Assembly: GCA_009886815.1 (NCBI GenBank)
Contig: QXYP01000197.1
Coordinates: 1-5,731 of the forward strand
DNA length: 5,731 nt
Reading direction: 5' to 3'
DNA from: Halieaceae bacterium
Lineage (GTDB): Bacteria; Pseudomonadota; Gammaproteobacteria; Pseudomonadales; Halieaceae
In this document: positions 1 to 5,731 of the stretch, in pieces
How the letters are laid out: each line of letters begins with the position of its first letter
Numbering within the stretch: the first letter of the stretch is position 1
Program-made: the position numbers and the translations under genes
Notes under the pieces: generated by a model
The model's database searches: none
Seen by the model: the letters and a program-made list of their open reading frames with translations, nothing else
What the model was told of the DNA's origin: nothing

Positions 1-1
1 C

Positions 2-1009
2 CTACCCGAAATGATTGAAGCTCGCAGGGACGGCACCCCCGTTGTTGTAGACGTCAGCTTTCCTGAAATCGAAAAATTTGATCGACTACCCGAACCCCGG
101 GTTGATGGTCCCAGCGCTTTTGTTTCAATTATGGAAGGCTGCAGTAAGTACTGTACTTTTTGCGTTGTACCCTACACCCGCGGCGAAGAGGTTTCTCGTC
201 CGGTAGACGACATCATTGCTGAAATTGCCTCCTTGGCGGGTGGCGGGGTGAAAGAGGTCAACCTGCTGGGGCAAAACGTCAATGCCTACAGAGGGCCTAA
301 TTATCTGGGCGAAAACATCGACTTTGCAGAGCTGCTTCACCTGGTGAATTTGGTGCCCGGCATTGAACGTATTCGCTACACAACCTCGCACCCTGTCGAG
401 TTTTCCGAAGCCCTTATCCAGTGCTACGCGGACATTCCTGCCTTGGTTGACCATTTGCATCTGCCGGTGCAAAGCGGTTCAGACCGTACTTTGATGGCTA
501 TGAAACGTGGTCATACCGCGCTGGAATATAAGGCTAAAATTCGAGCGCTACGCCGAATTCGTCCAAACATTTCCCTATCGTCTGACTTTATTATCGGTTT
601 CCCGGGTGAAGACGAAAAAGACTTTGCTGCCACAATGAAGCTGATCGATGAGATCGGTTTCGACAACTCGTTTAGCTTTATTTACAGCGCCCGTCCAGGA
701 ACGCCCGCTGCTGATTTAGCAGACGAAACCACAATGGAGGTGAAGAAACAGCGCCTGAAAATCTTGCAGGGTAGAATCGCTCAGCAAGCCGCCGCTATTG
801 GAATCGCCATGGTAGGAAGCAAGCAGCGTGTTTTAGTGACGGGAGTGTCTAAAAAAGATCCCGGACAGCTTGCCGGAAGAACAGAGAATAACCGTGTGGT
901 CAACTTTAGTTGTGACGACAGTCGTCTTATCGGACAATTCGCCGACGTAGAAATTGTCGAAGCTTTGCCCAACTCGCTGCGAGGCCAGCTAATAGCAACG
1001 CCGATTTGA
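2..1009 (+). CDS. miaB: tRNA-2-methylthio-N6-dimethylallyladenosine synthase MiaB (5' partial)
   Basis: MiaB is a radical-SAM methylthiotransferase. It converts i6A37 to ms2i6A37 in tRNAs that read UNN codons, using two [4Fe-4S] clusters. The reading frame is open from the window edge (first full codon at 2) to TGA at 1007-1009. The ATG at 11 is internal, because the residues around it already match the family. The radical-SAM cysteines CX3CX2C are at window residues 47, 51 and 54 (bases 140-163), in the context [18 protein letters not shown]. The motifs [28 protein letters not shown] and [10 protein letters not shown] follow as in E. coli MiaB. A TRAM RNA-binding domain fills roughly 818-1003, with [11 protein letters not shown] and a terminal PNSLRG. 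The family is about 450-475 residues, so roughly 110 residues are missing upstream, including the N-terminal domain that holds the second cluster's cysteines. The close MiaB-specific match argues against the paralogues RimO and MtaB. Confidence 0.97.
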   Translation, partial: LPEMIEARRDGTPVVVDVSFPEIEKFDRLPEPRVDGPSAFVSIMEGCSKYCTFCVVPYTRGEEVSRPVDDIIAEIASLAGGGVKEVNLLGQNVNAYRGPNYLGENIDFAELLHLVNLVPGIERIRYTTSHPVEFSEALIQCYADIPALVDHLHLPVQSGSDRTLMAMKRGHTALEYKAKIRALRRIRPNISLSSDFIIGFPGEDEKDFAATMKLIDEIGFDNSFSFIYSARPGTPAADLADETTMEVKKQRLKILQGRIAQQAAAIGIAMVGSKQRVLVTGVSKKDPGQLAGRTENNRVVNFSCDDSRLIGQFADVEIVEALPNSLRGQLIATPI

Positions 1010-1023
1010 ATCAAAAAACGCGG

Positions 1024-1051
1024 TTGACTCCCACAGTAAGGTCTGTATCTT
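1024..1051 (+). promoter_or_regulatory. candidate sigma-70 promoter for ybeZ-ybeY-corC-lnt
   Basis: TTGACT (1024-1029, 5 of 6 to the -35 consensus) and TATCTT (1046-1051, 4 of 6 to the -10 consensus) are separated by 16 bases. They lie in the 79-base spacer between the miaB stop and the ybeZ start. Transcription would begin near 1058, leaving a leader of about 30 bases. In E. coli this operon is heat-inducible through sigma-32, but I see no convincing sigma-32 -10 box here. Read-through from miaB is also possible, since no terminator is visible in the spacer. This rests only on consensus matching by eye. Confidence 0.35.
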
Positions 1052-1088
1052 CTCTCTCCCACTTGCGAAAAGAGCGAACAAACAGGCG

Positions 1089-2138
1089 TTGGACACCGTT
1101 AGCGCAGCCCCCGAATCGGACAACTCACCGGAATCGGCCTCACAACTCAGCATTACCCTCGAACCTAATGATGCCCGTCATCTGGCCGCGTTGTGCGGGC
1201 AGCTAGATGCACACTTGCGTCAACTTGAAGAGCGTCTTGGCGTAGTTATTCGCAATCGCAGCAATCACTTTACCGTTTCCGGCAGCGCCGATGCGACGGG
1301 GATCACGATTTCCTTACTGGAAACCCTATACGGTGAAGCATGCCAAGGGGTTGGCATCAGCCCAGAGAGCATTCACCTGCACTTGCAGGAAGCGGACCTT
1401 GAACATCTAGCACAACATCGCCAGCAGAGCTCTAGTAACGATGTCGAGCCCATTACTGTCATTCGCACCAAACGAACATCGATCAAGCCCCGGGGCAAAA
1501 ACCAGCAAGCCTACGTACGGGCGCTACAACGACACGATATCAATTTTGGCATTGGCCCTGCAGGCACGGGAAAAACCTATCTAGGTGTTGCCTGTGCTGT
1601 TCAAGCGCTTTTAGACGAGCAAGTGCGTCGTATTTTACTCGTTCGACCCGCCGTGGAAGCCGGCGAGAGACTCGGATTTTTGCCGGGCGATCTCAGTCAG
1701 AAGGTAGACCCTTATCTTCGCCCTCTCTACGACGCTCTGTACGAAATGCTGGGATTTGAAACCGTCACCAAATACATAGAGCGCAATATCATTGAAGTTG
1801 CTCCACTGGCCTTTATGCGCGGACGCACTCTCAACAACGCCTTTATAATTTTGGATGAGGCGCAAAATACAACTCGGGAGCAGATGAAAATGTTCCTCAC
1901 GCGCATTGGCTTTGGCTCAACTGCAGTCATTACCGGCGACGCCACACAAATTGACCTACCACGGGGCCAGCAATCCGGCCTCATACACGCCACGCAGGTT
2001 CTCGAAGGTGTCGAGGGCATTACATTTACTTGGTTTGCCAATAAAGATGTCGTTCGACACCCGTTAGTTCAAAGAGTGGTTTCGGCCTACGATGACTTCG
2101 AGGCGAGAAGCCCCAAACTAGAGCGAAGGGAACCATGA
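1089..2138 (+). CDS. ybeZ: PhoH-like ATPase YbeZ
   Basis: This is a cytosolic PhoH-family P-loop ATPase, thought to work with the ribonuclease YbeY in rRNA and ribosome maintenance; the exact reaction is not settled for the family. Residues 22-115 match the N-terminal region of E. coli YbeZ, starting at ITLEPNDARHL. The Walker A motif GPAGTGKT is at residues 156-163 (bases 1554-1577). The block RPAVEAGERLGFLPGDL begins at about residue 186, and the Walker B motif FIILDEAQ is at 252-259. A later ATPase motif, AVITGDATQIDLPR, follows at about 279-292. The length of 349 residues is normal for the family. The start is TTG at 1089: the frame is open upstream, but from the miaB stop to 1089 it contains no ATG, GTG or other TTG. 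The next in-frame TTG (1191) would remove conserved residues. The Shine-Dalgarno is poor (CAGG only 2 bases before the start), so the exact start is less sure than the gene. The stop overlaps the ybeY start. Confidence 0.95.
   Translation: MDTVSAAPESDNSPESASQLSITLEPNDARHLAALCGQLDAHLRQLEERLGVVIRNRSNHFTVSGSADATGITISLLETLYGEACQGVGISPESIHLHLQEADLEHLAQHRQQSSSNDVEPITVIRTKRTSIKPRGKNQQAYVRALQRHDINFGIGPAGTGKTYLGVACAVQALLDEQVRRILLVRPAVEAGERLGFLPGDLSQKVDPYLRPLYDALYEMLGFETVTKYIERNIIEVAPLAFMRGRTLNNAFIILDEAQNTTREQMKMFLTRIGFGSTAVITGDATQIDLPRGQQSGLIHATQVLEGVEGITFTWFANKDVVRHPLVQRVVSAYDDFEARSPKLERREP
2126..2131 (+). promoter_or_regulatory. ribosome binding site of ybeY
   Basis: AAGGGA lies inside the last codons of ybeZ, with its AAGG core 5 bases before the ybeY ATG at 2135. 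It is the clearest Shine-Dalgarno sequence in the window and supports this ATG as the start. Because it is inside ybeZ, translation of the two genes is probably coupled. Confidence 0.6.
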
Positions 2139-2626
2139 CTCCTGTGCTGCATATCGAGCGCGATGACACCATCGAAGCGCCAGAAGACGACAGCTTCAAA
2201 CGTTGGGTCAATGCAACCTGCAGTGCCATAGATGCAGACGCTAATGCACGCCCCGAGTTGAGTATACGAATTAGTGATACCGACGAAATGACGCAATTGA
2301 ACCAGCGTTTTCGTGATCGACCGGGACCCACAAATGTATTGTCTTTCCCCGCAGACATTCCAGCCGATGTAGCTTGCGAACTGCTAGGCGATATTGTCAT
2401 CTGCAGCCCCTTAGTCTTGAAAGAGGCTCGGGAACAAGGGAAATCCCCTGCTTGTCATTGGGCGCACCTGACCGTGCACGGCGTCTTACATTTACTCGGC
2501 TATGATCATGAAACAGCCGATGCAGCTGAGAATATGGAACACCTTGAAACCCAGATTTTGCAGCAATTTGGCTGCCCTGACCCCTATCTTTCTGTCGATG
2601 ATACCCAGCGAGCTGACCTGCCGTGA
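2135..2626 (+). CDS. ybeY: endoribonuclease YbeY (16S rRNA maturation and ribosome quality control)
   Basis: YbeY is a small single-strand-specific metallo-endoribonuclease. It takes part in maturing the 3' end of 16S rRNA and in the removal of defective 70S ribosomes. The zinc motif HGVLHLLGYDH supplies His115, His119 and His125 (H-X3-H-X5-H), the UPF0054/YbeY signature. Upstream is the conserved RDRPGPTNVLSFP stretch (about residues 60-72), which includes the equivalent of the conserved Arg59 of E. coli, followed by LLGDIVIC (83-90). The length of 163 residues is close to the usual 150-160, with a slightly long C-terminal tail. The ATG start overlaps the ybeZ stop (ATGA) and has a good ribosome binding site. 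The TGA stop overlaps the corC GTG start. Adjacency to ybeZ fits the known YbeZ-YbeY functional partnership. Confidence 0.97.
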   Translation: MTPVLHIERDDTIEAPEDDSFKRWVNATCSAIDADANARPELSIRISDTDEMTQLNQRFRDRPGPTNVLSFPADIPADVACELLGDIVICSPLVLKEAREQGKSPACHWAHLTVHGVLHLLGYDHETADAAENMEHLETQILQQFGCPDPYLSVDDTQRADLP

Positions 2627-3471
2627 ACGATGTACAAACCTCTGAGACCGACGAGCGCTCTTGGGTAGAGCGCCTGACGCAATTTCTGTCTGGAACACCG
2701 CAGAACCGCGCAGATCTGGAAGGTCTACTCGAGCTTGCCGTTGATAACGAGTTAATCGATGACGACGCCAAAACCATTATGGAAGGCGCCTTATCAGTCA
2801 GCGATATGCAGGTTCGGGATATTATGATCCCCCGCGCTCAAATGACCGTCATTAAAATTGATGCCGAGCTCGACGAAGCACTGCCCCAAATTATTCATGC
2901 CGCTCACTCGCGGTTCCCCGTTATTGATGACAATCTCGACAATGTCGTGGGTATTTTACTGGCCAAAGATCTTTTGCCATTAATTTTGGAGCGCGAGCCA
3001 GACTTTGATCTGCGCAGCCTTTTAAGGCCCGCGGTCGTGGTGCCCGAAAGTAAGCGCCTGAATGTCTTACTCCGAGAATTCCGTCAAAACCGCAACCATA
3101 TGGCGATTGTGATCGATGAGTACGGGGGTGTAGCCGGTCTAGTGACTATCGAGGATGTTCTAGAAGAGATCGTTGGTGAAATTGAAGACGAAACAGACGT
3201 AGATGAAGGCCACGATATTCGAAAAATAAGCCCAACGGATTTTTTCGTGAAGGCTCAAACGCCTATTGAAGATTTCAACGAACACTTTGGCGTGGCATTT
3301 AGCAGTGAAGAGTTCGATACCATTGGCGGCCTCGTCGTCAATGCCTTTGGTCACGTGCCCACGCGCAGCGAGACCACCCATCTTGAGCGCTTCGAATTTA
3401 AAGTGGTTAATGCTGACCAACGTCGATTGCTTAGCCTTCGCGTAACACCACCCCACGACGCTGCCGACTGA
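2623..3471 (+). CDS. corC: CorC/YbeX CBS-domain protein
   Basis: This is a soluble member of the CorC/HlyC family. It has historically been linked to magnesium and cobalt efflux alongside CorA, and YbeX has more recently been linked to ribosome metabolism; the biochemical role is not firmly known. A short N-terminal helical region (residues 1-60, with FLSGTPQNRADLEGLLE) precedes the VRDIMIPRAQM motif (64-74) that opens CBS domain 1 (to about 125). HSRFPV (95-100) and AKDLLP (114-119) lie within that domain. CBS domain 2 (about 132-190) contains VVVPESKR, MAIVIDEYGG and GLVTIEDVLEEIVGEIEDE. The C-terminal CorC/HlyC transporter-associated domain (about 203-275) has FNEHFG and FDTIGGLV. There is no membrane DUF21 region, as in E. 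coli YbeX. The 282 residues compare with about 292 in E. coli. The start is GTG, overlapping the ybeY stop as GTGA, with only a weak upstream GAG, so translation likely depends on coupling to ybeY. Confidence 0.95.
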   Translation: MNDVQTSETDERSWVERLTQFLSGTPQNRADLEGLLELAVDNELIDDDAKTIMEGALSVSDMQVRDIMIPRAQMTVIKIDAELDEALPQIIHAAHSRFPVIDDNLDNVVGILLAKDLLPLILEREPDFDLRSLLRPAVVVPESKRLNVLLREFRQNRNHMAIVIDEYGGVAGLVTIEDVLEEIVGEIEDETDVDEGHDIRKISPTDFFVKAQTPIEDFNEHFGVAFSSEEFDTIGGLVVNAFGHVPTRSETTHLERFEFKVVNADQRRLLSLRVTPPHDAAD

Positions 3472-3476
3472 CCGGC

Positions 3477-4967
3477 ATGGAGTCTAGAGTTAAAGCTCTA
3501 GCAAGCCTACTGGTGCCAATAATTTCCGGCGCTCTATTCGTACCCGGCCTAGCGCCCATGTCGGCGTGGCCTTCAACCTTACTCAGCATTGCTGCCCTGC
3601 TGTATCTCATGCACCGCAAGTCACAACAGTCTGCCTTTTTGATCGGTTGGCTTTATGGCGTGGGTCTTTTTGGTGCAGGGGTTTCTTGGGTTTATGTCAG
3701 CATTCAGGTTCATGGCCAAGCACCGCCACTGCTAGCCGGTACCCTGACCGCGCTGTTTTGCCTTGGGCTCGCCACTCTGACAGGCTTGCAAATGTCACTC
3801 TACCGCCGCTGTAGTCGGGGTCGAAAAACTCCCAGCCCCCTTCTCTTTGCCGCTATTTGGGTCTTATTCGAATGGCTGCGCAGTTGGCTTTTTACCGGAT
3901 TCCCTTGGCTTTATGCGGGTTACATTGCACTCGATACGCCAGCAGCTGGCTGGGCACCCGTCGTCGGCGTCTACGGCCTGAGCTTCCTTATCGCAGGACT
4001 CTCCGCCGCCATAGGCTCACTGGCGCTAAATACCGCCAGCGCCCTGCGTAAAAGAGGGGCAGAAGCTTCAATTTGGGTAATCATCATCCTCACTGGCATG
4101 CCTTTGAGCGCTGTTTCCTGGACGCAGGACAGGTCAGCCCCGCTTACCGTCGCCATTTATCAACCTAACATTCCCTTAGAGAAAAAATGGGACCGCCGCT
4201 ACTTCCGCGCTATCCAGCAGCAATACACCGACAACTCACGCCCTTATTTCAAAAATACTGACCTGGTGCTTTGGCCCGAATCTGCACTTCCCACCTACAA
4301 AGATCGCATCGAAGACTATCTGAGTCTTGTATCTACCGAGGCAACGGAAACAGGCACCACGTTGATTACCGGCATCCCCACCCGTGACGCCCAGGGAGGC
4401 TATAACAGTATTGTTGCGCTGGGCTTGGGTGCCGGTGAATACCGCAAACAAAAGCTGGTGCCTTTTGGCGAATACGTGCCCTTCGAAGAGAACTTGCGTG
4501 GCTTGATTAAATTTTTTGACTTACCCATGTCCAATTTTATTCCGGGCCCCAATGTGCCTCCAATCTTGTCAGCAGGCCCCGTAAAAGTGGCGTCTTTCAT
4601 TTGTTATGAAATCGTTTATCCAGGCTTTGTCTGGCAGGGAGCACGCGACGCGGCGCTACTCGTCACTGTCAGTAACGACAGTTGGTTTGGCCACTCAATA
4701 GGGCCCTTGCAACATCTGCAAATGGCGCGCTTTCGCGCGCTTGAAACCGGTAGACCACTCCTGAGGGGTACCAATAACGGCGTGTCTGCAATTATCGACC
4801 ACAAAGGTGACTTGTTGGTCGCGACTCCGCAATTTGAGGAGGTCGTAATTACGGGTGAGGTACAACCAAAAACAGGTTTAACGCCACTCATGTGGCTGGG
4901 AAGTACACCGATTCTCGCTTTTTGTGGGCTATTAATTGTTGCCGCAGCTTATCGCAGACAACGTTGA
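3477..4967 (+). CDS. lnt: apolipoprotein N-acyltransferase Lnt
   Basis: Lnt is an inner-membrane enzyme that N-acylates the diacylglyceryl-cysteine of processed lipoproteins using phospholipid as donor. It is the third step of lipoprotein maturation and is needed for efficient Lol sorting to the outer membrane. Hydrophobic segments lie at about residues 7-25, 33-45, 52-75, 84-108, 120-138, 158-186 and 199-215, with a final one at about 473-491. The periplasmic nitrilase-like domain (about 223-455) lies between the last two. The catalytic triad is intact: Glu268 (LVLWPESALP), Lys326 (KQKLVPFGEYVP) and Cys376 (ASFICYEIVYPG). The supporting residues Glu332 and Tyr377-Glu378 are also present. The block SNDSWFGHSIGPLQHLQMAR and the LLRGTNNG motif are typical of Lnt. 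The length of 496 residues compares with about 512 in E. coli. The ATG lies 5 bases after the corC stop with no clear Shine-Dalgarno, so coupling to corC is likely. Confidence 0.97.
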   Translation: MESRVKALASLLVPIISGALFVPGLAPMSAWPSTLLSIAALLYLMHRKSQQSAFLIGWLYGVGLFGAGVSWVYVSIQVHGQAPPLLAGTLTALFCLGLATLTGLQMSLYRRCSRGRKTPSPLLFAAIWVLFEWLRSWLFTGFPWLYAGYIALDTPAAGWAPVVGVYGLSFLIAGLSAAIGSLALNTASALRKRGAEASIWVIIILTGMPLSAVSWTQDRSAPLTVAIYQPNIPLEKKWDRRYFRAIQQQYTDNSRPYFKNTDLVLWPESALPTYKDRIEDYLSLVSTEATETGTTLITGIPTRDAQGGYNSIVALGLGAGEYRKQKLVPFGEYVPFEENLRGLIKFFDLPMSNFIPGPNVPPILSAGPVKVASFICYEIVYPGFVWQGARDAALLVTVSNDSWFGHSIGPLQHLQMARFRALETGRPLLRGTNNGVSAIIDHKGDLLVATPQFEEVVITGEVQPKTGLTPLMWLGSTPILAFCGLLIVAAAYRRQR

Positions 4968-4990
4968 CTACCCCCAGCTCTCTCTCAGGC

Positions 4991-4999
4991 TGGTACACT
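4991..4999 (+). promoter_or_regulatory. candidate extended -10 promoter element for leuS
   Basis: TGGTACACT combines a TGn extension with TACACT, which matches 4 of 6 positions of the -10 consensus. It sits 24 bases after the lnt stop and about 59 bases before the leuS ATG. Initiation would fall near 5006 and give a leader of about 50 bases. No -35 box is seen at normal spacing; the TTGACT at 4964-4969 is 24 bases away, which is too far. An extended -10 can work without a good -35, so this is a plausible but unproven leuS promoter. Confidence 0.3.
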
Positions 5000-5035
5000 T
5001 GAATTTTTTAGACCTTATGTCCCCGACTAAACGAT

Positions 5036-5056
5036 GGGGCAAGTAAATAGAGCCCC
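5036..5056 (+). other. short GC-rich hairpin just before leuS start
   Basis: GGGGC (5036-5040) and GCCCC (5052-5056) are perfect complements around an 11-base A-rich loop, ending one base before the leuS ATG at 5058. The only Shine-Dalgarno-like bases, AGAG at 5049-5052, fall in the loop and the first base of the 3' arm. If the hairpin forms, it could limit ribosome access. Five base pairs can arise by chance in a spacer, so a regulatory role is only a suggestion. Confidence 0.3.
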
Positions 5057-5057
5057 T

Positions 5058-5731
5058 ATGAACCAGGAATACAACCCCGAGCAAATTGAGCTCAACGCCC
5101 AAACACGATGGGCATCCGAGGAAACCTACAAGGCATCACCGGACAGCACCCTTGAAAAATTTTACTGTCTGGCTATGTTCCCCTACCCCAGCGGCAAGCT
5201 GCATATGGGGCATGTCCGGAACTATACGATAGCCGACGTCATTGCTCGGTATCAGAGGATGCAGGGGAAAAACGTACTCCAACCCATGGGCTGGGATGCC
5301 TTTGGCCTACCCGCCGAGAATGCGGCGATTGCCAATCAGGTTCCACCTGCTGACTGGACCCTAGACAACATCGCGGAAATGCGAGCACAGCTGTCAAGAT
5401 TGGGTTTTGCCTACGACTGGACGCGAGAAGTCACTACCTGCCAGCCCGACTACTATCGATGGGAGCAGTGGTTTTTTACCCGGCTTCTAGAGCGCGGGTT
5501 GGCTTACAAAAAAGAGGCGGAGGTCAATTGGTGTGAGAATGACCAGACGGTTCTGGCCAATGAGCAGGTTGTCGACGGCAAATGTTGGCGCTGCGACAAC
5601 CCAGTAGAGCGGAAGGCGATCAGTCAATGGTTCATCCGCATCACGGCCTATGCTCAAGAGCTCCTTGATGACCTAGATTCTCTGACTGATTGGCCCGAGC
5701 AAGTGGTGGCCATGCAACGCAATTGGATCGG
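5058..5731 (+). CDS. leuS: leucyl-tRNA synthetase LeuS (3' partial)
   Basis: LeuS is a cytosolic class Ia aminoacyl-tRNA synthetase that charges tRNA-Leu with leucine and proofreads the product. The frame opens at ATG 5058 and stays open to the window edge (224 full codons). The start aligns with that of E. coli Leu[13 protein letters not shown] against MQEQYRPEEIE. The Rossmann-fold ATP-binding motif HMGH is at residues 49-52 (bases 5202-5213), preceded by MFPYPSG, part of the leucine-pocket region. [11 protein letters not shown] follows at 78-88. Cys159, Cys176 and Cys179 ([10 protein letters not shown] ... KCWRCD) belong to the zinc-module region. The window ends at MQRNWI, where the CP1 editing domain normally begins. 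The editing domain, the KMSKS loop and the anticodon-binding domain therefore lie outside; the full protein should be about 860 residues. No strong Shine-Dalgarno is seen. Confidence 0.97.
   Translation, partial: MNQEYNPEQIELNAQTRWASEETYKASPDSTLEKFYCLAMFPYPSGKLHMGHVRNYTIADVIARYQRMQGKNVLQPMGWDAFGLPAENAAIANQVPPADWTLDNIAEMRAQLSRLGFAYDWTREVTTCQPDYYRWEQWFFTRLLERGLAYKKEAEVNWCENDQTVLANEQVVDGKCWRCDNPVERKAISQWFIRITAYAQELLDDLDSLTDWPEQVVAMQRNWI

Noticed and set aside
125..472. Reverse-strand open frame of 115 codons inside miaB.
   Set aside because: It lies wholly opposite a strongly conserved radical-SAM domain, resembles no family I know and has no supporting context; it is a shadow of the real gene.
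1061..1089. Possible sigma-32 heat-shock promoter before ybeZ, expected from the E. coli operon.
   Set aside because: CTTGCGAAA at 1062-1070 only loosely resembles the -35 box, and no CCCCAT-like -10 follows at the right spacing.
1006..1206. A 66-codon + strand frame starting at the miaB stop and running into ybeZ.
   Set aside because: Its second half overlaps the conserved ybeZ N-terminus in another frame, the product is Arg/Thr/Pro-rich without motifs, and it has no ribosome binding site beyond miaB coding sequence.
2026..2777. Reverse-strand open frames across the ends of ybeZ, ybeY and corC.
   Set aside because: They are antisense to three clearly conserved coding regions, and their translations have no recognisable motifs.
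4725..4740. Strong GC hairpin GCGCGC-TTTC-GCGCGC inside lnt.
   Set aside because: It is explained by the codons for Ala-Arg-Phe-Arg-Ala in the conserved MARFRALE motif, with no T-run or other signal after it.
4974..5009. Possible rho-independent terminator after lnt: CCAGC (4974-4978) and GCTGG (4989-4993) with a T-run at 5004-5009.
   Set aside because: The stem is only 5 pairs with a 10-base loop, and the T-run begins 10 bases after it instead of directly following, so it does not fit an intrinsic terminator.
1..5731. Search for a novel defence, mobile or biosynthetic system.
   Set aside because: Every coding stretch is a recognisable core gene with intact motifs; there are no repeats, integrase, toxin-antitoxin pair or orphan gene in the window.

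Overview
The window looks like the chromosome of a gammaproteobacterium, most likely from the Pseudomonas/Cellvibrio-like marine groups. That placement is an inference. The proteins read as close relatives of the Escherichia coli and Pseudomonas versions. The order miaB - phoH-like (ybeZ) - ybeY - corC (ybeX) - lnt, followed soon by leuS, is the pseudomonad-type arrangement as I recall it; in enterics leuS lies in a different cluster. All six genes are on the + strand, base composition is balanced, and I see no insertion sequence, tRNA, CRISPR array or phage gene.

Layout. Positions 2-1009 hold the 3' two thirds or more of miaB (tRNA methylthiotransferase), which enters from outside the window. 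A 79-base spacer (1010-1088) holds a candidate sigma-70 promoter. Then comes a tightly packed block: ybeZ (1089-2138, TTG start), ybeY (2135-2626, ATGA overlap), corC (2623-3471, GTGA overlap) and lnt (3477-4967, 5 bases after the corC stop). A 90-base spacer (4968-5057) holds a possible extended -10 element and a small GC-rich hairpin, and leads into leuS (5058 to the window end). The leuS part covers only the N-terminal catalytic half up to the edge of the editing insertion.

How the genes fit together. The content is core translation and envelope housekeeping: tRNA A37 modification (MiaB), a PhoH-type ATPase with its partner rRNA endonuclease (YbeZ-YbeY), a CBS-domain protein (CorC/YbeX), the last enzyme of lipoprotein maturation (Lnt) and leucyl-tRNA synthetase. 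The four middle genes are almost certainly one transcript with translational coupling. Every catalytic motif I could check is intact. I found no credible undescribed system; the items worth a second look are small and concern the two spacers and the start sites.
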